Of a stretch of 10,362 bases of DNA, positions 1-6,543 are shown piece after piece. The position numbers were made by a program, and so were the translations under genes. How positions within the stretch are numbered: position 1 is the stretch's first letter; each line of letters opens with the position of its first letter. The DNA is from CAIPAT01 sp037144075 (GTDB taxonomy: Bacteria > Verrucomicrobiota > Lentisphaeria > Victivallales > Victivallaceae), in NCBI GenBank assembly GCA_037144075.1, contig JBAWXM010000178.1:1-10362 (forward strand). Reading direction: 5' to 3'. The notes beneath the pieces were generated by a model. That model had not been told where the DNA came from and did no database searches. It saw only the letters and a program-made list of their open reading frames with translations.

Positions 1-55
1 TAGGTTTTAGGTTTTAGGTTTTAGGTTTTAGGTTTTAGGTTTTAGGTTTTAGGTT
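1..55. repeat. Telomere-like heptamer tandem array
   Basis: Seven exact tandem copies of TAGGTTT fill positions 1-49 and a partial eighth runs to 55. The array touches the window edge, so its true length is unknown. The unit resembles plant-type telomere repeats, but the surrounding genes are bacterial, so this is best read as a simple-sequence array with slippage potential. No gene overlaps it. Confidence 0.93.
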
Positions 56-68
56 CGGCTGTTCAGTT

Positions 69-217
69 GGATATTGGATATTTCCCGCCTTGCGGGACGG
101 GATATTGGATATTCCTTGTTGGATATTGGATATTGAGTTTTCGGCTGTTTCAGTTGAATATTGGATATTCTCCCCCCATGCGGGATCCCGCTTTGCGGGA
201 CGGAATATTGGATATTC
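69..217. repeat. Dispersed GGATATTGGATATT repeats with GC-rich hairpins
   Basis: Five near-identical 14-base units lie at 69-82, 100-113, 121-134, 157-170 and 204-217; the last two begin AATATT and end in C. Between them sit two TCCCGC/GCGGGA stem-loops (83-97 and 186-200), the second overlapping the perfect palindrome GCGGGATCCCGC at 180-191. Both strands stay open here (for example NIQYPTE-type peptides), but this follows from the repeat unit and is not evidence of a gene. Confidence 0.85.
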
Positions 218-230
218 ATGATTTTGTTTC

Positions 231-270
231 ACCGGGAGCGCCAGCCGCTAGACCGGCTTTGTTTTAAATA
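231..270 (+). repeat. Intergenic hairpin repeat, family A (left copy)
   Basis: The segment starts CCGGGAGC, contains a 5-bp stem AGCCG/CGGCT (243-247 with 254-258), passes through GACCGGCT and ends in a T/A-rich tail TTTTAAA. The same order of blocks is found in reverse complement at 10142-10178, and a looser relative is at 7831-7866. It looks like a dispersed non-coding repeat. Confidence 0.7.
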
Positions 271-393
271 GTACCGCAAGCATCCTGCTTGCGATTCCCC
301 CCCTAAAATACCGCAAGCATTCCCGCAGTCGCGGGACCACTCATAGAGTGGCCGGTGCGATTCTTCTCAAGCTGGAAGCTTGAGGTACTCTAA
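271..393 (+). repeat. Modular hairpin repeat, family B (left copies)
   Basis: A chain of stem-loops is visible: CGCAAGCA/TGCTTGCG with a 3-base loop (275-293), a second GTACCGCAAGCAT-like start (about 309-320), TCCCGC/GCGGGA (321-336), CCACTC/GAGTGG (337-351) and CTCAAGCT/AGCTTGAG (366-384), ending in GGTACTCT. The same modules recur at 8304-8410 and, inverted, at 10089-10140. The remaining 394-475 shows only a 7-bp inverted pair, TTCAAGC (425-431) and GCTTGAA (466-472). Confidence 0.8.
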
Positions 394-475
394 ATTTCAG
401 CGGAGCGACATATTGTTCCCGATATTCAAGCAACGAAAACACAAGCAAAAAAATCTGACCACGATGCTTGAAGTT

Positions 476-592
476 TAGATAAACCTTATTTTAAAATTCT
501 GCGGCTGGAAATATTAAAATAAGATGGATAAATAAACGATACATCAATAAATATATGCAGTAAAAAATTAAAATAAAGTGGACAGACCCCGC
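476..592 (-). mobile_element. AT-rich ~117-bp element D, left copy
   Basis: Read on the minus strand, this segment starts GCGGGGTCTGTCC (22 bases identical to the right copy), continues AT-rich and ends AAATAAGGTTTATCTA (16 bases identical). The right copy lies at 8967-9081 in the opposite orientation; the interior is clearly alignable but diverged. The GCGGGG end directly abuts the shortened MFS gene, whose stop codon TAG uses the first base of the shared terminus. There is no ORF inside. It is probably a non-autonomous mobile element or the end of a decayed one; the class is inferred and no target duplication was recognised. Confidence 0.55.
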
Positions 593-1749
593 TAAGAGGC
601 CGCCATGCCGGCCAAGGTGCTCTGAAACACTCCGATCAAAGACCCGCCCAGACAAAGCCAGAAAAAATAGTTCCCCGGGAGAGTGACGAAAACCCATACC
701 CCGTTCATGCAAAAAGAGATCAGGGAAAAAACTGTCAGATAGGTAACAATCCGCACCGGATGCCAGCGGTCAACGAAAATGGCGCAGAAATAGGTTGCCG
801 CCACTGCCGCGACTCCGCCGATTGCCGCCAGCTTGCCGATATGGTCCAGCGACAACCCCATCTCCCGGTTGAAAAACACGCCGAAAGCATTAACCCCGTT
901 GCATAAGCTCTGAAATCCGGCTGCCGCGAATATCATCCAGTAAAGTTTATGGGAAAAAGCTTCCCTGAAGTAAGTTTTAATCCCCCCGATGCCCTTGTTG
1001 TCTTTGTCCTGCTCGCCTTCCAGTGGCGGATATTCGCCTTCCTTGACCATAAAACAGAGCAGGCCGAAACCAACAAAGTAAAGTACAGCAGAGCCGATAA
1101 AAATCTCCCGCATATACGATTCAGCGTATTTGAAAATAAAGTAATTATACAGCGTTACAGCCATGGTACTGACAATCCGCAATAATCCGACGAAGCGGCC
1201 AATAAACTGCGCCGGCACCACGTCATTGAAGAGATACCAGAAAACCGAATTGACGAACATGTTGAAAAACTGGAACATCGCCATGAAAAACGCAATCAGT
1301 CCGATTGTTACGGTCGCCGGTGCGTACTCTCTCAGCGCCGGGGAATGATGCTGTAAAAATACGCTGATTTCATCACTCCAGCCAAGCATGAACAGACTGA
1401 TGCATAGAAAAGGCAGCGTAGATAGAATAAAAGGAATGCGCCGTCCCCAGCGGCTGCGGTAGCGGTCGCTCTTGAAACTGACGTAGGGGCAGATCGTCAT
1501 ATTCAGCACCCCTGGGATTGAGGACAATATCAGCCCCATCATCCAGTTTGAGCATCCCAGCGACTTCAGCTTCAAAGGCAGCACGCTTGGAACTACCGCT
1601 TCCATCAGCGTAAGACAAAAATCCCCCCACAGCAGCCAGGCGAAAATCACCACCAGGCCGATTTTGGTATAAGTCAAAGTACCGCAGTGGTATTTTTTGC
1701 CGCCACCCGGTACGGAAATGCTGCATTGAATGACAGGAATATGTGTCAT
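592..1749 (-). CDS. MFS sugar transporter (GPH/SLC45-like), probably C-terminally truncated
   Basis: Inner-membrane carrier, probably a sugar:cation symporter. The loop after the second helix carries S-D-R-Y-R-S-R-W-G-R-R-I-P-F-I (about residues 95-108), the signature seen in SLC45/sucrose-type and GPH-type MFS proteins. About ten hydrophobic helices can be counted, the last at about residues 358-375, then the protein stops at G-M-A-A-S. Twelve helices and 430-480 residues are usual, so the last two helices appear to be missing. The stop lies exactly at the end of repeat element D, so truncation by insertion or rearrangement is likely and the product may be inactive. ATG at 1749 is chosen over TTG at 1755 because AAGGA (1757-1761) is 7 bases from the ATG but only 1 from the TTG. 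It is the last gene of the minus-strand block and would import the released sugar. Substrate unknown. Confidence 0.85.
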   Translation of the reverse strand: MTHIPVIQCSISVPGGGKKYHCGTLTYTKIGLVVIFAWLLWGDFCLTLMEAVVPSVLPLKLKSLGCSNWMMGLILSSIPGVLNMTICPYVSFKSDRYRSRWGRRIPFILSTLPFLCISLFMLGWSDEISVFLQHHSPALREYAPATVTIGLIAFFMAMFQFFNMFVNSVFWYLFNDVVPAQFIGRFVGLLRIVSTMAVTLYNYFIFKYAESYMREIFIGSAVLYFVGFGLLCFMVKEGEYPPLEGEQDKDNKGIGGIKTYFREAFSHKLYWMIFAAAGFQSLCNGVNAFGVFFNREMGLSLDHIGKLAAIGGVAAVAATYFCAIFVDRWHPVRIVTYLTVFSLISFCMNGVWVFVTLPGNYFFWLCLGGSLIGVFQSTLAGMAAS

Positions 1750-1756
1750 GGACAAA

Positions 1757-1761
1757 TCCTT
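1757..1761 (-). promoter_or_regulatory. Ribosome binding site fixing the MFS start
   Basis: AAGGA on the minus strand lies 7 bases before the ATG at 1747-1749. An in-frame TTG two codons earlier (1753-1755) would be 1 base from this site, too close to be used, so the protein most likely has 385 residues. Confidence 0.7.
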
Positions 1762-1832
1762 CTAATACCATCTGATTAAATACAAAATATGAACCCGATT
1801 ATGGCTGCTGAATAAAGTACGGAAAAAGTTAC

Positions 1833-1851
1833 CTGCTCCGGTCACCGGCAG
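1833..1851 (-). terminator. Weak hairpin between the small secreted protein gene and the MFS gene
   Basis: On the minus strand CTGCCGG, TGA and CCGG-A-GCAG can fold into an imperfect stem, followed a few bases later by a run of five T. This could be a weak terminator or attenuator reducing read-through into the transporter gene. The stem has a bulge and the T run is displaced, so the call is tentative. Confidence 0.25.
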
Positions 1852-1883
1852 TATGGATAATTGGTTTCTTTATGATTTTTGTA

Positions 1884-2495
1884 TCATGGTTGCTCGTCGG
1901 GCAGAACCTTGATATAATCAATTTCGATGGTAAAATCAGCACCAGGCGCAAACTTCAGACTCAAATCCCAGGAACTTATATCCCTGAATTTTGCCGTGCC
2001 GGATGGCACTTTCACTGAGCCGCGCAGCCAGTCGCTCATCCCGTTATTGGCGACCGGTACTATTTGAATTGTCTTCGACGCCACATCCCGTTTGTGCTCC
2101 TGATTGTAAGAAGATTTTACGCACATATTTACTTCTTTAAGCCCAGCGCCCTTCCAGCGGAATGCCCATTCCACCTTCACCGGCTTGTCCAGCGGTAATT
2201 TCGGAATTTTATCAAAGAAGACACTGGTGGTTGCGCTGGCGGTAAGCTCCGGCAGCGCCTTCACGTTAACAACAACCTTACCGTCCTGCAAACAAACCGA
2301 AGCATCTTTGGGAACAGGAACTTTCGTCCAGTCCTGTATGCTAATGGCGGCTTTCGCGAAATCCATCTTGAATAGCTCAGATTCCGGCGTCGCTGAGGAA
2401 GCTTGATCTGTCGCAGACAGCGGGCAAACAGACAATGCCGTCAGGCTGACAGCCGTAGATACCCGAACAAAGAATTTACCGATTTTATATTTCAT
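1884..2495 (-). CDS. Small secreted protein duplicating the C-terminal domain of the upstream DUF4838 protein
   Basis: A 203-residue protein. Residues 1 to about 28 are a Sec signal peptide (basic start, hydrophobic core, ending P-L-S-A before T-D). There is a C at residue 24 but V before it does not fit a lipobox. A short S/T/E-rich linker follows, then residues 44-203 match residues 870-1029 of the DUF4838 protein with four substitutions (A to P, S to R, C to G and S to P in this copy). The alternating hydrophobic pattern, ending in F-T-I-E-I-D-Y-I-K-V-L, suggests a beta-sandwich, possibly a carbohydrate-binding module; that is inference. AAGGA lies 11 bases before the ATG, a longer spacing than its neighbours. 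It sits between the large gene and the transporter. It may be a free-standing binding module, or a duplicate with no separate role. Confidence 0.85.
   Translation of the reverse strand: MKYKIGKFFVRVSTAVSLTALSVCPLSATDQASSATPESELFKMDFAKAAISIQDWTKVPVPKDASVCLQDGKVVVNVKALPELTASATTSVFFDKIPKLPLDKPVKVEWAFRWKGAGLKEVNMCVKSSYNQEHKRDVASKTIQIVPVANNGMSDWLRGSVKVPSGTAKFRDISSWDLSLKFAPGADFTIEIDYIKVLPDEQP
1891..2366. repeat. 476-bp duplicated segment, downstream copy
   Basis: The segment aligns without gaps to 2627-3102 at a constant offset of 736 bp. I count 11 differences. Nine fall in 1929-1983, then 284 bp (1984-2267) are identical, with the remaining two at 2268 and 2318. The copy ends at the ATG codon for residue 44 of the small secreted protein. 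Confidence 0.95.
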
Positions 2496-2557
2496 TTTTT
2501 AATCATTCCTTACGTTTTATTAGTTTACTTTTTTTTAGCTTAAACCGGGGATAAATT

Positions 2558-2577
2558 TATTATTAGATATTATTAGA
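2558..2577. repeat. Short tandem repeat in the intergenic gap
   Basis: Two exact tandem copies of TATTATTAGA lie between the DUF4838 gene and the small secreted protein gene, in an AT-rich 124-bp gap. They could be a regulatory site or simple slippage; nothing else in the gap supports a function. Confidence 0.5.
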
Positions 2578-2619
2578 TCCTAATGTCTTTTATTGCGTGC
2601 ATTAATTATGTTTCACGTG

Positions 2620-5600
2620 TCACGACTGCTCGTCGGGCAGAACCTTGATATAATCAATTTCGATAGTAAAGTCGGCGCAGGGAGCAAACTTCAGGCTCAA
2701 ATCCCAGGAACTTATATCGCTGAATTTTGCCGTGCCGGATGGCACTTTCACTGAGCCGCGCAGCCAGTCGCTCATCCCGTTATTGGCGACCGGTACTATT
2801 TGAATTGTCTTCGACGCCACATCCCGTTTGTGCTCCTGATTGTAAGAAGATTTTACGCACATATTTACTTCTTTAAGCCCAGCGCCCTTCCAGCGGAATG
2901 CCCATTCCACCTTCACCGGCTTGTCCAGCGGTAATTTCGGAATTTTATCAAAGAAGACACTGGTGGTTGCGCTGGCGGTAAGCTCCGGCAGCGCCTTCAC
3001 GTTGACAACAACCTTACCGTCCTGCAAACAAACCGAAGCATCTTTGGGAACAGCAACTTTCGTCCAGTCCTGTATGCTAATGGCGGCTTTCGCGAAATCC
3101 ATAGCGAACAACGTCGCGGATGGGAAACGGAGAATGCCGAAAGTTGAAGTCTCAAAGAAAGATTTACCCATGGTCGGCGACCACGCCTGATAACCTTTGT
3201 CTTCGCCGCGCGGACGGTTACGGTAAAAATTGGCGAACCATTCGGACTTACCGGCAACCGGGATTTCTGAACTCATGTTGTTATATGGAATAGCAATCTC
3301 AAACTGGAAACCTTTCTCCATCGGCTTTACCGCATATGTAAAATCTAATTTATCCATCGGCACTGCTTTTAATTGATGAAGTGTTTTACGATAAACCGCG
3401 ACTGTTCCACCGCCGTTAAGTGCGATTTGATAAAACTGCTCGGACTTCGGCATTCCGGCTTGGGCCAATCCAATCTGGTCAGGGCAGAGATATATTTCGA
3501 TCAAATCATTTTTCCAGATATCATTCTTATTGTTCTTATCGGCGGGCAGAATCATGCCTTGCGATTCGTAAACTCTGCCGGCGATATAAATGTTTTTGCT
3601 GTCATATCCCGTGAAAATCTCGGTTTTTTCAGATACGGCTTCTCCTTTCCAGCCTTTAAGTACGACCGGGGCTTTGCCATTCCATTCAGTGGTGGCGCCG
3701 TCAATCTGCGGCGGCAACTCGAAACGTGTGCAATCCATAAGCGGCTTGACGGTTTCGTCAGCAAACTTGCCCTGCTCGAAAAACAGCTTAGTGGCGTCAA
3801 TCATATCCTGAACACGCGCAGAGTAAATACTTCCGGCGGGAGCGGCTTTAAGTGCCGCCTGAAGTGTTTTCTGCAATTGATCGCGGACATCGCGGGGATA
3901 AGTTTCCTTCCAGATCATGCTTTCAGGAACCGTACGTGACAGTTGATAAGGCGGAGGCAGATAGTACCACCGGGTCTTTTCCCATCGGTCAATGGTAGTC
4001 TGGTAGTAATCCCGCATCTGCTGGGCGGCCGGACCGTACATCAGAGAGTAAAACTCCGTGAGATAGCCGTCCACATCAATGTCCGGATTCCAGAGCTGCT
4101 TATGGTAAAGATAAAGTGCCTGACCGTTCATGCTGATGCTTTCGCGTGTGGCGTTACACAAAAACGGGCCATAGATTTTATCCTTGTTCGTCTTGAAAAA
4201 CTCCACTTGCACATGCGGCGCAAATAGTGGGATTGACATTTTATTTTCGTATGAAGGACAAGCCGGATAGTAAATCCACATTCCCACCTTATTGTGTGTT
4301 TTACTGTAAATCGCATCCAGTCGCGCCTGATTTGCCTGGCGGTATTTCGCCTCTTTCATGTAGCAATCCGCCACATCCTGCATGCAAAATGAAACTATAA
4401 TGTTATCAGGCAGCTCAATATCCGGCGGAATGAAAACGGCAGAGCCGTAAGCAAGAACACACAGTTTTTTATCTGGCCAGCGCTCTTTGATCGCCTTTCC
4501 GAGCTTGGCGGCATAACTCCAGAGTAGCCGGGAGTGAATCCGGTCAGAGGGTGCGTTTTTGTCGGTAAGCTTCATGCACTCCAGGCAGGCGCAACCGTGA
4601 AAGCCGTCATTTGGCAACCAGTAGATGCTGGTTTTATTGGGAATGCGCATCAGGTCTTGTCCGCCAAACTTCTCCGGATCTGCCTTGGAATTTAAGTATT
4701 TCTCAATATTTTTAAGATGTTCATGGAATCCGCCCTCGTTGGTGTAGCAGCGTTGTGAAGAAAATACCTCCTTGCCAACTTCGCCAATCATTCTAGAGCC
4801 ATCAGCCCGGAGTGCGAAATATTCTGGATGATCTTTAGCATAATATTTGTGCCAGTTGCAATCAGTGTGGTTCGCATTCACCGGCATCATGACACCCATA
4901 CGGGTGAATATGTTCGTCCATAACTCCCAGTCTAGCCTATTTGGATTATTTCCGGCGGATTTCTCATCCAGAAATCCTCCGTGTGCAGCGGCGCGACATG
5001 AGAAAACCGGACCGTCCTCATAGGCGACAGGCGGCATTTGAAAAGTGGAATTTCTCAAGTCGGGAACGCAAAAACCTAACGATCCGGCCATGTACCAACG
5101 GATGCCGACGAAGCGTTCAAGGAAGTCAACTGCCGCAAAAAGAGTGCCTCGGCTACTGTAGAGCATGCCGTCAGCCTGCCGGAAATTGTAGATGTTCAAT
5201 TCCTTGCCAGTATCTATGGAACTGTCATGGTCGTTACCAACAAGAATGATACCCTTAGCAAAACTTTCTACCAGATAATGCTCCGCAGGCAGTTTCTCTG
5301 CTCTAGCTAAAAACGGATGCAATTCAGGCAATTCCACCGGACCAACAAAAATTGCTTTCCCTTCCGGTACGGCAGTTACAATCCGGAAATCGGCACCGGT
5401 TGCCTTGTCCAGATATTCTTTTAGCAGTTCGGCAATCTGCTTGTAGTACACCCCATTGGCAGCTTTAGGATTAAAGACTATCTGCATCTGTGCCGTACCA
5501 TCTTTAGCAATAACTTGCGATTCCAGTCCCGGCACTGTTTTAAAATCAACCGGGGTCAAACCTTTTGATTTGTACGGCTCCGTCTTAATCAATTCAGCGC

Positions 5601-5709
5601 AGGCCTGCGCTGAAAATGTATCGTCTGCTGTTACGGCGGATGTGACAATCGCACCGGCGAACACCCAGATCACTATTCGCACCAGTTGTTTTTTTCCGAA
5701 TTTGAACAT
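2620..5709 (-). CDS. Secreted DUF4838 protein with CBM9-like domain and duplicated C-terminal domain
   Basis: A 1029-residue exported protein, probably acting on polysaccharide. A signal peptide covers residues 1-28 (ending S-A-V-T-A before D-D). Residues about 60-220 resemble the N-terminal domain of GH67 alpha-glucuronidases. The DUF4838 core follows to about 600, with the family hallmark N367-D-G and C373-x-C375-x-x-C378, a cysteine cluster that could bind a metal or form disulfides. Residues about 663-833 look like a CBM9/DOMON-type sandwich (I-D-G-x(4)-W, N-D-I-W-K-N-D-L-I-E-I-Y-L). Residues 870-1029 form a separate domain, repeated almost unchanged in the next gene. No catalytic residue can be assigned with confidence, so a glycoside hydrolase role is inferred. 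AAGGA is 6 bases before the ATG. It lies 56 bp after the pseudopilin gene, with an inverted repeat in that gap. Confidence 0.9.
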   Translation of the reverse strand: MFKFGKKQLVRIVIWVFAGAIVTSAVTADDTFSAQACAELIKTEPYKSKGLTPVDFKTVPGLESQVIAKDGTAQMQIVFNPKAANGVYYKQIAELLKEYLDKATGADFRIVTAVPEGKAIFVGPVELPELHPFLARAEKLPAEHYLVESFAKGIILVGNDHDSSIDTGKELNIYNFRQADGMLYSSRGTLFAAVDFLERFVGIRWYMAGSLGFCVPDLRNSTFQMPPVAYEDGPVFSCRAAAHGGFLDEKSAGNNPNRLDWELWTNIFTRMGVMMPVNANHTDCNWHKYYAKDHPEYFALRADGSRMIGEVGKEVFSSQRCYTNEGGFHEHLKNIEKYLNSKADPEKFGGQDLMRIPNKTSIYWLPNDGFHGCACLECMKLTDKNAPSDRIHSRLLWSYAAKLGKAIKERWPDKKLCVLAYGSAVFIPPDIELPDNIIVSFCMQDVADCYMKEAKYRQANQARLDAIYSKTHNKVGMWIYYPACPSYENKMSIPLFAPHVQVEFFKTNKDKIYGPFLCNATRESISMNGQALYLYHKQLWNPDIDVDGYLTEFYSLMYGPAAQQMRDYYQTTIDRWEKTRWYYLPPPYQLSRTVPESMIWKETYPRDVRDQLQKTLQAALKAAPAGSIYSARVQDMIDATKLFFEQGKFADETVKPLMDCTRFELPPQIDGATTEWNGKAPVVLKGWKGEAVSEKTEIFTGYDSKNIYIAGRVYESQGMILPADKNNKNDIWKNDLIEIYLCPDQIGLAQAGMPKSEQFYQIALNGGGTVAVYRKTLHQLKAVPMDKLDFTYAVKPMEKGFQFEIAIPYNNMSSEIPVAGKSEWFANFYRNRPRGEDKGYQAWSPTMGKSFFETSTFGILRFPSATLFAMDFAKAAISIQDWTKVAVPKDASVCLQDGKVVVNVKALPELTASATTSVFFDKIPKLPLDKPVKVEWAFRWKGAGLKEVNMCVKSSYNQEHKRDVASKTIQIVPVANNGMSDWLRGSVKVPSGTAKFSDISSWDLSLKFAPCADFTIEIDYIKVLPDEQS
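2627..3102. repeat. 476-bp duplicated segment, upstream copy
   Basis: This is the partner of 1891-2366. It encodes residues 870-1027 of the DUF4838 protein plus part of the next codons, beginning at an in-frame ATG. Homology stops at both ends precisely around this domain, so the unit of duplication is the domain itself and not a random block. Confidence 0.95.
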
Positions 5710-5729
5710 AATAAATCCTTCGCTGTTTA

Positions 5730-5760
5730 TTTTTAGATATCCTTAAAGGATGTCTAAAAA
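5730..5760 (-). promoter_or_regulatory. Long inverted repeat between pseudopilin and DUF4838 genes
   Basis: The arms TTTTTAGATATCCTT (5730-5744) and AAGGATGTCTAAAAA (5746-5760) pair over 15 positions with one non-Watson-Crick pair. On the transcribed minus strand the stem starts with T and ends with A, so there is no U tail and it is not a standard intrinsic terminator. It may be an mRNA processing or stability element that separates a highly expressed pseudopilin message from the large downstream gene, or an operator. Confidence 0.5.
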
Positions 5761-5765
5761 TTGTA

Positions 5766-6509
5766 TTAATCTTTAATTATTTGTTTGTAGACAAGATTAG
5801 TGCCAATATACCAGCAGGACAACCAGAAGACATCGTCTTGCCAACTGTTGCTGCCCAGCAAATCGTATGTCGGAACTTTAACCCGGGATTTCCATGTCGC
5901 ATGACCATCCACAAAAGCCACATTCATCCCGTTCAGATGCCGGAACATATCGCGGTTGCCGGTAGCTCCGGTAAATACTTCCGTATTATTAATCCCTTTG
6001 TCTCCGTACAGCGCTGCTTTACTCATATATTTAGATGGGATTTTTCTGAGATTGCCCCAATAATATATTGGGTCATGGCTTGGTGAATATCTAAAATAAT
6101 TTCCAATGCCGTAATGTGAACCTTTCCAAGTGTTCCATTCGCTTGTCGCTCCGTTGTTGGTCCTGGTCTCAGAAGGGCATTTCAAGGCTCCGGTCGGCGG
6201 CGTGTTGGATTCAAATGTCGCCGGGTTTTTGCCGCACGGCAGATAGCCGTTCATCACCAGGTCGCCCTGCCATGTATGAATATCACTGTATGGCAGCCAG
6301 TCCTTATTATCATTGGAATATTGATAGGAGGCGGTCCAGACCTGTTTAAGGTTATTAAGGCATTGCGTCGATCTGGCCTTGTCGCGGGCCTTCCCGAGCG
6401 CTGGCAGCAACATCCCGGCCAGAATGGCGATGATGGCGATGACCACGAGGAGTTCAATGAGTGTGAAAATCGAACTCCCGACATCTTTTCTTCTGTTTGT
6501 CTTTTTCAT
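5766..6509 (-). CDS. Type II pseudopilin-like protein with H-X9-DG tail
   Basis: A 247-residue protein. Residues 15-37 carry the prepilin N-methylation signature F-T-L-I-E-L-L-V-V-I-A-I-I-A-I-L, with the conserved Glu at 19, and form the membrane-spanning helix. The residue before the Phe is Ile, not the usual Gly, which may affect prepilin peptidase cutting, though such leaders are common in Lentisphaerota paralogues. The C-terminal half has H191, nine residues, then D201-G202, matching the H-X9-DG family found in large numbers in Planctomycetes, Verrucomicrobia and Lentisphaerota. It should sit in the inner membrane and face the periplasm. AAGGAG is 6 bases from the ATG. The gene starts 34 bp after the regulator gene and precedes the DUF4838 gene, so it is co-transcribed with carbohydrate genes. 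Its role in secretion or surface assembly is unproven. Confidence 0.92.
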   Translation of the reverse strand: MKKTNRRKDVGSSIFTLIELLVVIAIIAILAGMLLPALGKARDKARSTQCLNNLKQVWTASYQYSNDNKDWLPYSDIHTWQGDLVMNGYLPCGKNPATFESNTPPTGALKCPSETRTNNGATSEWNTWKGSHYGIGNYFRYSPSHDPIYYWGNLRKIPSKYMSKAALYGDKGINNTEVFTGATGNRDMFRHLNGMNVAFVDGHATWKSRVKVPTYDLLGSNSWQDDVFWLSCWYIGTNLVYKQIIKD

Positions 6510-6543
6510 AAATGGCTCCTTATTTTTTACTGGTTCTATTTAT

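Noticed and set aside
1..55. Real eukaryotic telomere
   Set aside because: The genes nearby are clearly bacterial (Shine-Dalgarno sites, LacI, pseudopilin) and the unit is TAGGTTT, not TTTAGGG.
1..217. CRISPR array
   Set aside because: The repeats are short (7 and 14 bases), the spacings are irregular or zero, and no cas genes are present.
35..267. Open frames on both strands through the GGATATT array
   Set aside because: The repeat unit contains no stops in these frames, the peptides are simple repeats, and no ribosome binding site fits.
1373..1771. Minus-strand open frame overlapping the transporter start
   Set aside because: It is a shadow in another frame of the MFS gene, without hydrophobic segments or a family match.
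2185..3190. Two plus-strand open frames (2185-2406 and 2921-3190) with almost identical products
   Set aside because: They are antisense to the duplicated domain. Their similarity follows from the 476-bp duplication, and they have no credible start signals.
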